This document shows, one piece after another, positions 1 to 7,333 of a stretch of 43,820 nt of DNA (its first letter is position 1; each line of letters begins with the position of its first letter). Origin of the DNA: an uncultured Eubacteriales bacterium (lineage in GTDB: Bacteria > Bacillota > Clostridia > Oscillospirales > Oscillospiraceae); NCBI GenBank assembly GCA_949296115.1, contig CASFNR010000028.1, positions 1 to 43,820 of the forward strand, written 5' to 3'. The position numbers and the translations under genes were made by a program. The notes under the pieces are model-generated. The model worked only from the letters and a program-made list of their open reading frames with translations, made no database searches and was not told the DNA's origin.

Positions 1-1155
1 ATTGAGGTATCCAAGTCCTTCATGGACCAGGTGCCCGACCACTACATCCGCAAGCAGACCCTGGCAAACTGCGAGCGGTACATCACCCAGGAGCTGAAAG
101 AGCTGGAAAACCAGGTGCTCACCGCCAAAGACCGGCTCACCGCCCTGGAATACCAGATTTTCACCCAGCTGCGGGAGCATCTGGCCCAGCAGGCCGCCCG
201 GGTGCAGATTAGCGCCGCCGCCGTGGCTGCGGCGGACGTGCTGTGCAGTCTGGCTGCGGTGGCGGTCCAGCGGGGATACTGCCGTCCGGAAATCACCCTG
301 GGTCAGGAAATTTCCATCACCGACGGGCGGCATCCGGTGGTGGAGGCCATGCTGAAGGATTCCCTGTTCGTTCCAAACGACACCCAGCTGGGTGCAGACA
401 ATCACAAGGTCTCCATCATCACCGGCCCCAACATGGCGGGCAAGTCCACCTACATGCGTCAGGTGGCCCTGATTGTCCTCATGGCCCAGATGGGCTCCTT
501 TGTCCCCGCTCGGTCGGCCAAAATCGGCCTGGTGGACCGGGTGTTCACCCGGATCGGCGCCAGCGACGACCTGGCCTCCGGCCAATCCACCTTCATGGTG
601 GAGATGTCCGAGGTAGCCTCCATTCTGAAATACGCCACCTCCCGCAGCCTTTTGATTCTGGACGAAATCGGCCGGGGCACCTCCACCTATGATGGCATGG
701 CCATTGCCCGGGCGGTGCTGGAATATGCCGCCAACCCCAAACGGCTGGGAGCCAAAACCCTGTTTGCTACCCACTACCACGAGCTGAGCAGCCTGGAGGA
801 CAAACTGCCCAATGTAAAAAATTACAACATTGCCGTGAAAAAGCGGGGAGATCAGATGATTTTCCTTCGGAAAATTGTTCCCGGGGCCACCGACGACAGC
901 TACGGCATCGAGGTTGCCAAGCTGGCGGGAATCCCCAACCCGGTCATCACCCGGGCAAGGGAGATTCTGGCGGAGCTGGAGGAGCAGGGCGTTCCTGCCC
1001 CCGCCGCTCCCATAAAAGAGCCGGAGGACCAGGTCAGCATGCTGGACCTGACGGGACAGCAGATTGTCAGCGCCCTCAGCGCCATTTCCGTGGAAACCCT
1101 GACCCCCATTGAAGCCATGAACGAACTGTACCGGCTGAAAAAGCTGCTGGATTGA
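1..1155 (+). CDS. mutS: DNA mismatch repair protein MutS, C-terminal part (5' end outside window)
   Basis: The reading frame is open from base 1, so this is the last 384 residues of MutS, the ATPase that recognises mismatches and recruits MutL. Visible are the end of the lever/clamp helices and the ABC-type ATPase domain: Walker A GPNMAGKST with the following YMRQ, the signature stretch ASDDLASGQSTFMVEM, Walker B LLILDEIGRGTSTYDG and the H-loop ATHYHEL. The C-terminal tail ends with a helix of the kind used for dimerisation or clamp contact (IEAMNELYRLKKLL). The next gene starts 4 bases after the stop and mutL follows, so this is a mismatch-repair operon. The apparent ATG at 22 is internal. 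Confidence 0.97.
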   Translation: MEVSKSFMDQVPDHYIRKQTLANCERYITQELKELENQVLTAKDRLTALEYQIFTQLREHLAQQAARVQISAAAVAAADVLCSLAAVAVQRGYCRPEITLGQEISITDGRHPVVEAMLKDSLFVPNDTQLGADNHKVSIITGPNMAGKSTYMRQVALIVLMAQMGSFVPARSAKIGLVDRVFTRIGASDDLASGQSTFMVEMSEVASILKYATSRSLLILDEIGRGTSTYDGMAIARAVLEYAANPKRLGAKTLFATHYHELSSLEDKLPNVKNYNIAVKKRGDQMIFLRKIVPGATDDSYGIEVAKLAGIPNPVITRAREILAELEEQGVPAPAAPIKEPEDQVSMLDLTGQQIVSALSAISVETLTPIEAMNELYRLKKLLD

Positions 1156-1159
1156 GCCT

Positions 1160-1858
1160 ATGAGGAAAGGAACCACTGCATTCTGCGCCCCCAATTCCCG
1201 GGAAACCACCCTGGGATTCTGCTATCTGGCATTCCAGATGCTCCTTCTGCCCGGGATTCTGACCTGGGCCAACGGGCAGCTGAAGCCTACGCTGAACGGA
1301 GCGGAACTGAACTTTGTATTCTATTTTCTGAATTTTCTGGCGGTCCTTCTGATCTTCCATGACTTTCTGGGCCGCTCTGCCGGTCAGGTCCGGCAGCACC
1401 CCGCCTACTTCTGTCAGGCCGTGATTCTGGGGCTGGCCGCCTACTATGCCAGCTCTTACGCCATTGACTATGTCATCCGCCTGCTTTCCCCCGCCTTTGC
1501 GAACTACAACGACGGCTCCATCGCCGCCATGAAGCAGACCAACGCCTTCCTCATGGTCATCGGGACGGTGGTTCTGGTTCCCCCGGCGGAGGAGTGCTTT
1601 TACCGGGGACTGATCTTCCGGAACCTGTACCGCAAGTCCCCGGCTGTTGCCTACATCGTTTCCATGCTGGTCTTTGCCTGCATCCACGTCCTGGGCTACC
1701 TGGGAACCTACCGCCCCCTGGAGCTGTTTCTGGCGGTATTGCAGTACCTTCCCGCCGGGCTGTGCCTTGCCTGGAGCTATGTGAAGAGTGAAACCATCTT
1801 TGCCCCCATTGTAATCCACGCCTGGATCAATTTTTTCGCCATTCGGCAGCTGAGGTGA
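1160..1858 (+). CDS. CPBP-family intramembrane metalloprotease
   Basis: This 232-residue, strongly hydrophobic protein has several predicted membrane helices. It carries the CPBP (Abi/CAAX-protease-like) motif EECFYRG near residue 150, followed by a conserved His-containing helix (FACIHVLGY) and a last helix ending VIHAWINFFA. In the family these Glu and His residues form a membrane-embedded metalloprotease site; roles range from prenyl-protein processing to bacteriocin immunity. The substrate here is unknown. The ATG lies 4 bases after the mutS stop and its TGA overlaps the region just before mutL, so it is translationally coupled between two mismatch-repair genes. No functional link to repair is known to me; co-transcription may be incidental. 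Confidence 0.85.
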   Translation: MRKGTTAFCAPNSRETTLGFCYLAFQMLLLPGILTWANGQLKPTLNGAELNFVFYFLNFLAVLLIFHDFLGRSAGQVRQHPAYFCQAVILGLAAYYASSYAIDYVIRLLSPAFANYNDGSIAAMKQTNAFLMVIGTVVLVPPAEECFYRGLIFRNLYRKSPAVAYIVSMLVFACIHVLGYLGTYRPLELFLAVLQYLPAGLCLAWSYVKSETIFAPIVIHAWINFFAIRQLR

Positions 1859-1863
1859 GTATC

Positions 1864-3846
1864 ATGCCAAAGATTATTCAATTATCCCCCCATATCGCCA
1901 ACCTGATCGCCGCCGGCGAAGTGGTGGAACGCCCGGCCAGCGTGGTCAAAGAGCTGCTGGAAAACGCCGTGGATGCCGGAGCCTCCAAAATCACCGTCGA
2001 AATCCGGGACGGCGGCATGACCTTCCTGCGGGTGACGGACAACGGCTGCGGCATGTCGGCAGAGGATGCTCGGACTGCCTTTCTGCGCCACGCCACCTCC
2101 AAGCTTCGCACTGCCGAGGATCTGGCTGCCATCGGCACCATGGGGTTCCGGGGAGAGGCCCTGGCTGCCATCGCCTCCGTCAGCCGGATTGACCTGATGA
2201 CCAAAACCCCCGGGGCCGTGGGCGGCGTCAGCCTTCACCTGGAAGCGGGGCAGATTCTGGAGGAGTCGGAAGTGGGCTGTCCCGACGGCACCACCATCAT
2301 CGTCCGGGATCTGTTCTACAACACCCCCGCCCGGATGAAATTCATGAAATCCGACACAGTGGAGGGCGCCCGGGTTGCTTCCGCCGTGCAATTGCAGGCC
2401 CTGGCACATCCTCAGGTTGCCTTCCAGTTCCTCCGGGACGGAAAGCAGGTTCTCTCCACCCCGGGAAACGGGGGACTTCAGGCGGCGGTCTACTGCGTCT
2501 ACGGCCGGGACTGCGCCCGGATGGTTCCGGTGGAAAGCCGTTGGGAAAGCTACTCCCTCACCGGATTTGTCAGCCGCCCCACCGACGCCCGGCCCAGCCG
2601 GAACTTGCAGACCTTTTTCGTCAACAACCGGCCGGTGAAATCCCGGCTGCTGGTATCCGCTCTGGAGGAAGCCTACCGCAACCAGATTATGGTGGGAAAA
2701 TTCCCCGCCTGCGTGCTGCACCTGACTCTTCCCGCCGGCGCGGTGGATGTGAACGTCCATCCCGCCAAAACCGAAGTGAAATTTCTGTCGGAGAAGGCAG
2801 TCTTTGACTGTGTACATTACGGTGTTCTGGGCGCGCTGAACAAGCAGACCGATCGGCCGGAGGTGCGTTTTTCCAAGAAGCCGGAGCAGGCTGCCCCGGC
2901 CATGCCCCCGGAGATGCCCGCCAAAGCCGCTGCTCCCCGGCAGGACTTTTTCCGCACCATGACGGCCCAGGACTTCAAAGCCTTTTCCCAGGCGGTGGAA
3001 AAGGCCCCCCAGCCGGCCCCCGCCATGGCGGCAGCCACGGCGGCAAAGGTAAAGCAGGAATCCGGCAGCCTGCTCCGGGAATCGGTGGTGCTGCCCTTCT
3101 CCCGGACAGAGAAGGAGGCTCCCCCTCCCCTCCCGGAAAAGCCCAAGCCTGCCCAAACGCTTCCGGAGCGGACCCCATCCCCGGCGCCTGTTTCCGCCCC
3201 GGAACCGGAAGACATTCCCTTGCCTCCGGAACCCCAGCAGGCTGAACCGGAGCAAACGCAATTGGAGCTGCCCGCCGCCGCCCCCTGGCGGATGGTAGGA
3301 GAGCTGTACAACAGCTACATTCTGGTGGAGCAGGGAGACGACGCCTTCCTCATCGACAAGCACGCTGCCCACGAGCGGATTCTCTTTGAAAAGCTGAAAG
3401 CCCATCAGGAGGCCATCAGCAGCCAGAGTCTGATTTCCCCGGTCTCCCTCCGGCTGATGCCAAACGCCGCGGGAGAACTGTTGGCCAACCAGGAAATGCT
3501 GGATGCACTGGGCTTTGAAGTAGAGGAATTTGGGGAAAATACCGTACTGATCCGCCGGATTCCCATGGATTTAAGTCCGGAGGATGCGGCGGAAACCGTG
3601 GAAACCCTGGCCGCCGACCTGCTGAACGGGCGGCGGGAGCAGGCAGACACCGTCCGGGACGAGCTGCTGCACACCGTGGCCTGCAAGGCCGCCATCAAAG
3701 CCGGATGGAACAACGACGAAGCAGAGCTGCTGGCGGTGGCGGAAGCGGTCATGTCCCGGGAGGACCTGAAATACTGTCCCCACGGCCGACCCATCTGTGT
3801 CACCCTGAGCAAAAAGCAGCTGGAAAAGCAATTCAAGCGCACCTGA
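1864..3846 (+). CDS. mutL: DNA mismatch repair protein MutL, endonuclease type
   Basis: This 660-residue protein couples MutS mismatch recognition to strand incision. The N-terminal GHKL ATPase shows LIAAGEVVERPASVVKELLENAVDAGA, DNGCGM and GFRGEAL. A Pro/Ala-rich linker (about residues 340-460) separates it from the MutL dimerisation domain. That domain has DKHAAHERILFE, matching the D-x-H-A-x2-E-x4-E metal site of nicking MutL proteins, plus the late motifs ACKAAIKAG and CPHGRP. It should therefore be endonuclease-active, as expected for organisms without MutH. A GTG at 1855 is in frame, but GAGGTG at 1852-1857 sits 6 bases before the ATG at 1864 and fits a ribosome binding site, so the ATG is preferred. 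Confidence 0.96.
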   Translation: MPKIIQLSPHIANLIAAGEVVERPASVVKELLENAVDAGASKITVEIRDGGMTFLRVTDNGCGMSAEDARTAFLRHATSKLRTAEDLAAIGTMGFRGEALAAIASVSRIDLMTKTPGAVGGVSLHLEAGQILEESEVGCPDGTTIIVRDLFYNTPARMKFMKSDTVEGARVASAVQLQALAHPQVAFQFLRDGKQVLSTPGNGGLQAAVYCVYGRDCARMVPVESRWESYSLTGFVSRPTDARPSRNLQTFFVNNRPVKSRLLVSALEEAYRNQIMVGKFPACVLHLTLPAGAVDVNVHPAKTEVKFLSEKAVFDCVHYGVLGALNKQTDRPEVRFSKKPEQAAPAMPPEMPAKAAAPRQDFFRTMTAQDFKAFSQAVEKAPQPAPAMAAATAAKVKQESGSLLRESVVLPFSRTEKEAPPPLPEKPKPAQTLPERTPSPAPVSAPEPEDIPLPPEPQQAEPEQTQLELPAAAPWRMVGELYNSYILVEQGDDAFLIDKHAAHERILFEKLKAHQEAISSQSLISPVSLRLMPNAAGELLANQEMLDALGFEVEEFGENTVLIRRIPMDLSPEDAAETVETLAADLLNGRREQADTVRDELLHTVACKAAIKAGWNNDEAELLAVAEAVMSREDLKYCPHGRPICVTLSKKQLEKQFKRT

Positions 3847-3871
3847 AACATTGACCCTGGAGGGATGGATT

Positions 3872-4822
3872 TTGGATCGCATCGTCTGTATTGCCGGGCC
3901 CACTGCCTCGGGAAAAACCGCCCTGGCCGTGGAGCTGGCCAAGGAGCTGGATGGAGAAGTGGTGTCCTGCGACTCCATGCAGGTGTACAAGTACATGGAC
4001 ATCGGCACCGCCAAACCCACCGCAGAGGAGATGCAGGGCATTCCCCACCACATGCTGTCCGTGGCGGAGCCGGCGGAGGATTTTTCCGTCAGCCGCTATT
4101 GCGCAATGGCGACCCCCATTGTGGAGGACATCCTTTCCCGGGGGAAAACCCCCATCATCGCCGGCGGCACCGGTCTGTATATGGATGCCCTGATCCGGGG
4201 CAACGACTTTGCCCCCTTCCCCTCCACCGGCGTCCGGGAACGGCTGGAGGCCCAGGCAGACCGGGAAGGGATGGAGGCCATGCTGGACCGGCTCCGGTCT
4301 GTGGACCCGGACTGCGCTGCCCGGCTCCACCTGTCCGACCGGAAGCGGATCATCCGGGCGCTGGAGGTTTACCTGGAAACCGGCGAAACCATTACCGAAC
4401 ACAACCGGAGGACCCAGCAAATCCCCCCTCGGTTTTCCCCCCTCTGGCTGGGGATTGACTATGCCCAGCGTGCAGACCTGTACCGCCGGATTGACCTGCG
4501 GGTGGGGCTGATGCTGGAGCAGGGACTGATGGCGGAAATTCAAGGACTTCTGGACCGGGGGATTCCCCGAAAATGCACCGCCATGCAGGCCATCGGCTAC
4601 AAGGAATTTCTGGATGTGCTGGACGGGGCGGTTCCTCTGGAAGCAGCGGCGGACCAGGTCCGTCAGTCCTCCCGGCGCTATGCCAAACGGCAGCTGACCT
4701 GGTTCCGCCGGAACCCGGCCATCCGCTGGCTGGTGCGCAGAGGTGATGAGCCTCTATCGGAAATTCTGGGGCAGGCCCGACGGATTGTGTGTGCATTTGA
4801 CAACCCGGACATGCTAGCATAG
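3872..4822 (+). CDS. miaA: tRNA dimethylallyltransferase MiaA
   Basis: This enzyme transfers the dimethylallyl group to N6 of A37 in tRNAs that read UNN codons. The P-loop GPTASGKT is at the N terminus, followed by the DSMQVYKYMDIGTAKPT block, GGTGLYMDAL, and the C-terminal motifs MQAIGYKEF and SSRRYAKRQLTWFRR. Length (about 316 residues) is normal. No ATG suits the start: a TTG at 3851 is possible, but GGAGGG at 3859-3864 sits 7 bases before the TTG at 3872, which is chosen. It lies 25 bases after mutL and precedes hfq, a common miaA-hfq order. Confidence 0.95.
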   Translation: MDRIVCIAGPTASGKTALAVELAKELDGEVVSCDSMQVYKYMDIGTAKPTAEEMQGIPHHMLSVAEPAEDFSVSRYCAMATPIVEDILSRGKTPIIAGGTGLYMDALIRGNDFAPFPSTGVRERLEAQADREGMEAMLDRLRSVDPDCAARLHLSDRKRIIRALEVYLETGETITEHNRRTQQIPPRFSPLWLGIDYAQRADLYRRIDLRVGLMLEQGLMAEIQGLLDRGIPRKCTAMQAIGYKEFLDVLDGAVPLEAAADQVRQSSRRYAKRQLTWFRRNPAIRWLVRRGDEPLSEILGQARRIVCAFDNPDMLA

Positions 4823-4851
4823 GGACATCCTAAAAGAAAGAGGTTGTACTT

Positions 4852-5082
4852 ATGACAGAAGCATCAGCTTTGCAGGAATCCATTTTGAAGGAGGTGCGCC
4901 GGGACAAGGTACCCGTTACCCTGTTCCTGATGAACGGATTCCAGCTGCGTGGTGTAATCACAGGCTTTGACAGTTTCGTGGTGGTTCTGGTATCCGACGG
5001 AAAACAGCAGATGATTTACAAGCATGCCATCTCCACCCTTGCGCCGATGAAGCCCCTGAAGGCTGCGGCCCCCACAATTTAA
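4852..5082 (+). CDS. hfq: RNA chaperone Hfq
   Basis: This 76-residue Sm-like protein forms a hexameric ring that binds A/U-rich RNA and helps small RNAs pair with mRNAs. The Sm1 motif ([23 protein letters not shown]) and the Sm2 motif (YKHAISTL) are intact; the KHA-x-S-T signature defines the proximal U-binding pore. The C-terminal tail is short, as in other Firmicutes. The ATG is preceded by an AAGAGG-like site. It is the last gene of the mutS-CPBP-mutL-miaA-hfq group and is followed by a strong terminator hairpin that has been duplicated around a repeat element. Confidence 0.97.
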   Translation: MTEASALQESILKEVRRDKVPVTLFLMNGFQLRGVITGFDSFVVVLVSDGKQQMIYKHAISTLAPMKPLKAAAPTI

Positions 5083-5089
5083 CAGGAAA

Positions 5090-5117
5090 CGGACGGCAGC
5101 CGATCTGGCTGCCGTCC
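5090..5117 (+). terminator. Left copy of the duplicated terminator hairpin downstream of hfq
   Basis: A 28-base stretch forms a hairpin with arms GGACGGCAG and CTGCCGTCC. It begins 7 bases after the hfq stop. An identical 28-base copy lies at 5321-5348. The left copy has lost the T-rich 3' flank expected of an intrinsic terminator; that flank (GTTCTGTTCTG) is found only after the right copy, and the pairing AAC that would extend the stem is found only before the left copy. Confidence 0.8.
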
Positions 5118-5320
5118 CAGACTGTCGAAAAACCCCTTCGGGGCTTTCCGACAGTTTTTTTGCAGTCTGCTGCATGCATAATTTGTCCCCCGATGGGGGA
5201 CAAATTCCACACTTGCAGCCTGAGAAGTATTTTCGTCCAGGTGCACGCCCCGGCCGAAAATAGATTTTGTCCCATTTGCCGCCCCAGGCGGCAAATTCTG
5301 CGAGACTTTTTTGACACGCT
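5118..5320 (+). repeat. Structured dispersed repeat, copy 1 (forward orientation), possible miniature mobile element
   Basis: This 203-base element is homologous to the reverse complement of 32881-33050. From 5' to 3' it holds a hairpin with arms ACTGTCG and CGACAGT followed by T7 (terminator-like), a GCAGTCTGCTGC segment, a perfect 11-bp hairpin at 5181-5205 (ATTTGTCCCCC), a conserved unpaired block CCACACTTGCAGCCTG, a hairpin at 5275-5297 (ATTTGCCGCC arms), and a final CTTTTTTGACA. Ends form imperfect inverted repeats: AGACTGTCGAAAAA against AGCGTGTCAAAAAA, 11 of 14 matching. It is bracketed by an exact 28-base direct repeat of the hfq terminator hairpin. No transposase is present in the window. 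Confidence 0.8.
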
Positions 5321-5348
5321 CGGACGGCAGCCGATCTGGCTGCCGTCC
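5321..5348 (+). terminator. Right copy of the duplicated hfq terminator hairpin
   Basis: This is an exact repeat of the 28 bases at 5090-5117, here followed by the T-rich GTTCTGTTCTGTTCT. Joining the left flank of the first copy with this right flank would regenerate a normal terminator with a stem extended by AAC/GTT. The ancestral hfq terminator was therefore probably split by insertion of the 5118-5320 element with duplication of the hairpin. Confidence 0.75.
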
Positions 5349-5522
5349 GTTCTGTTCTGTTCTCCACGGCTGAAATTCCATGGGGACAAAACAGATGGGA
5401 ATCTGTATTTTTCGGATTTGGCAATTCAAACATATGTATCGAATAGAACGGCTTATTCTCTTTTTGCACAGAGAATCCGGCAGAAAATCCAAATTTTTTT
5501 CAAAAAAAGATTGAAATTCTTG

Positions 5523-5551
5523 TTGACATAAGGGGCAAAATAGAGGATAAT
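5523..5551 (+). promoter_or_regulatory. Vegetative promoter of sepF
   Basis: TTGACA (5523-5528) and GATAAT (5546-5551) are separated by 17 bases, the standard sigma-A layout. The predicted transcript has a leader of about 165 bases before sepF. Confidence 0.75.
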
Positions 5552-5600
5552 GTCATGGTGGACTGTTTATCCAAGAGGATTTCAGTATATTGAACAAAAA

Positions 5601-5693
5601 ATGCGATATGCACTCCGGCGCAGGCACTGTTGTGTCCGTGAATGCCGACACAGTCTTTGGTGCCTGAGATACGCCAGGGATTTCTCTACATGA
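5601..5693 (+). other. Structured sepF leader with a possible 30-codon upstream reading frame
   Basis: The sepF leader contains a long imperfect hairpin (5621-5666; outer arms CAGGCA and TGCCTG, inner arms TGTGTC and GACACA). An ATG at 5601 opens a 30-codon frame rich in Arg and Cys that runs through the hairpin to a TGA at 5691. There is no good ribosome binding site, so translation is doubtful. The hairpin has no T-run, so it is not an intrinsic terminator. Confidence 0.35.
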
Positions 5694-5722
5694 TGTGAAG
5701 ATATACTAGGAGGAAATGCAGA

Positions 5723-6271
5723 ATGAGCTTTTGGGATAACGTGAAGAAATTTGCCCAGCCCTATGCCGATGACGAATATGACGATTATGACGAAGAGGAC
5801 GAGTATGCCGACGAGTATGAGGAGCCTGCCGAGCAGCCTGCCCGCCGCAGCCCCCGCCGTGCCCCCGCTCCCACTGTAGAGGAGGAGGAAGAGGAGGATT
5901 ACGGCTTTTCTCCCATGCCTGCCAGCTCCGCACCTTCCAGCACGGCCTCCAGCGGCTTTACCGGCCAGGTTCTGAGCATGAACAACGCTCCCTCCAACAA
6001 GCAGGAGGTCGTTCTGTTCCGTCCCGGCAGCTTCAACGATACCTCCAAGGCCGCCGATGACCTGCGCAATCACAAGGCTGTCATCGTCAACATGGAAAAT
6101 GTGGACAAGGCCATGGCCCGCCGGGTGGTGGATTTCCTGTCCGGCTGTGTATACGCCCTGGACGGCGATGTGAAGAAAATCGCTCAGTCCGCTTATCTGT
6201 TCTGCCCCCACAACATGGATATTGTCGGGGATCTGGAAACCCTCCAGGCGGAAGTTGAGAGCTATATCTGA
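5723..6271 (+). CDS. sepF: Cell division protein SepF
   Basis: This 182-residue cytoplasmic protein joins FtsZ to the membrane and acts in septum assembly. The N-terminal helix (MSFWDNVKKFAQPYAD) is the amphipathic membrane anchor type. It is followed by an acidic, Asp/Glu/Tyr-rich linker (about 12-60), then the SepF core from about residue 85: EVVLFRPGSFNDTSKAADDL, AVIVNMENVDKAMARRVVDFLSGCVYALDG, and KKIAQSAYLFCPHNMDI. The ATG is preceded by AGGAGG. It sits upstream of divIVA and ileS as in the ylm cluster of Firmicutes, but ylmG and ylmH are absent between them. Confidence 0.95.
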   Translation: MSFWDNVKKFAQPYADDEYDDYDEEDEYADEYEEPAEQPARRSPRRAPAPTVEEEEEEDYGFSPMPASSAPSSTASSGFTGQVLSMNNAPSNKQEVVLFRPGSFNDTSKAADDLRNHKAVIVNMENVDKAMARRVVDFLSGCVYALDGDVKKIAQSAYLFCPHNMDIVGDLETLQAEVESYI

Positions 6272-6353
6272 TTTGCCTGATGGACGGTATCCGGGTCTTT
6301 TCTCCCGCTGCCGTAAGCAATATGCAATATAGATCGGAAGGAGAACGCAATTC

Positions 6354-7016
6354 ATGTTTACACCGCAGCAGATTGATCAGATTTCCTTTGGCAAAGCTAC
6401 CTTCGGCGGCTACGATATGCAGCAGGTCGACGAATTTCTGGAGCCTTTGACCGAGGACTATGTTACACTGTACAAGGAGAACGCCCTGCTCAAGAGCAAG
6501 ATGCGGGTTCTGGTGGGCAAACTGGAAGAGTACCGCAAGAACGAGGCTTCCATGAAGGAAGCTGTGGTCAACGCTCAGAAAACCTGCGACAAAATGGTCA
6601 TGGAAGCAGAGGCCAAATGTGCCAAGATGCTCAATTCCGCCAGCACTTCTGCTGCCGAAAACGGTGAAGCCGCTGTGGCCGCAGAGAACGCCCGGGTAGA
6701 AGAAGCCCGGAAGATGGCTGCCGCCAAGATCAACGAGCTGCAGGAGCAGCTGCGCACCTGCATCCAGGCGTTAGAGCGGATCAAGACCTCCAACGCCCCC
6801 AGCGCCGAGGCGGCTCCCGCTCCGGTGGCTCCCGAGGTGAAGAGCGACGATGTGGCCGACGAGATTGCCCAGAACATTGAGGCCATGATCGGCTCCACCG
6901 TGGACACCGCCCCCAAGGCTGCTCCCAAGCATCCCACTGCCATGGAGTCCACCACCAGCAAGTTCGCCAGCCTGAACCTGCAGTTCGGACGGAACTACGA
7001 CCCCAAGAACAAATAA
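6354..7016 (+). CDS. divIVA: DivIVA-domain cell division/polarity protein
   Basis: The N-terminal DivIVA lipid-binding domain is clear: FTPQQIDQISFGKATFGGYD followed by MQQVDEFLEPLTEDY. A long coiled coil follows (about residues 38-145, Glu/Lys/Ala-rich), then an Ala/Pro-rich linker and a short C-terminal tail. DivIVA binds negatively curved membrane at poles and septa and recruits partners. The ATG at 6354 follows GGAAGGAG. No terminator is evident after it before the ileS T-box leader, so read-through into that leader is possible. Confidence 0.93.
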   Translation: MFTPQQIDQISFGKATFGGYDMQQVDEFLEPLTEDYVTLYKENALLKSKMRVLVGKLEEYRKNEASMKEAVVNAQKTCDKMVMEAEAKCAKMLNSASTSAAENGEAAVAAENARVEEARKMAAAKINELQEQLRTCIQALERIKTSNAPSAEAAPAPVAPEVKSDDVADEIAQNIEAMIGSTVDTAPKAAPKHPTAMESTTSKFASLNLQFGRNYDPKNK

Positions 7017-7036
7017 TTTCCCGAATCGGATAGGTT

Positions 7037-7285
7037 AAAGCAAGGACGAGGACACGCGGAATCCGACACCGCCTTCAGAGAGCTGCCGTTTGGTGCGAGG
7101 CAGCAGGCAGGCCGCTTTTCGTATCACCTCCGAGCAGCGCACCGAACATCATTGTAGGCTGCGCCGGTCTGCACCCGATAGCGTGCACAACGAGTGCCGG
7201 CGCCAGCGCCGGAACAAGAGTGGTACCGCAGAGGTCAACTGTGCCTTTGTCTCTTATGGGACGAGGGCGCAGTTCTTTTTTTGCT
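7037..7285 (+). promoter_or_regulatory. T-box leader (isoleucine) controlling ileS
   Basis: The T-box sequence AGAGTGGTACCGCAGAG at 7217-7233 is nearly consensus; its TGGT pairs with the ACCA end of uncharged tRNA. The distal Stem I hairpin GCTGCCGTTTGGTGCGAGGCAGC lies near 7082-7104. Flanked by CCGC and CCTC arms, the specifier loop presents ATC (7123-7125), an Ile codon. The competing terminator pairs AACTGTGCC (7237-7245) with GGCGCAGTT (7266-7274) and is followed by T7. Uncharged tRNA-Ile should stabilise the antiterminator and allow ileS transcription. The 5' limit is approximate. Confidence 0.92.
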
Positions 7286-7333
7286 CCGGCTTTTCCCGGA
7301 GCGGTTGAAATTTCTTATGGAGGTTGCATTCCC

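Noticed and set aside
5118-5320. Group II intron or riboswitch remnant as explanation of the repeat
   Set aside because: No domain V-like hairpin, EBS/IBS pattern or known riboswitch motif is visible, and it does not sit before a gene it could control in copy 2.
7220-7333. N-terminal extension of ileS by 38 codons
   Set aside because: It would lie across the T-box terminator; the ATG at 7334 has a good ribosome binding site and fits the family start.
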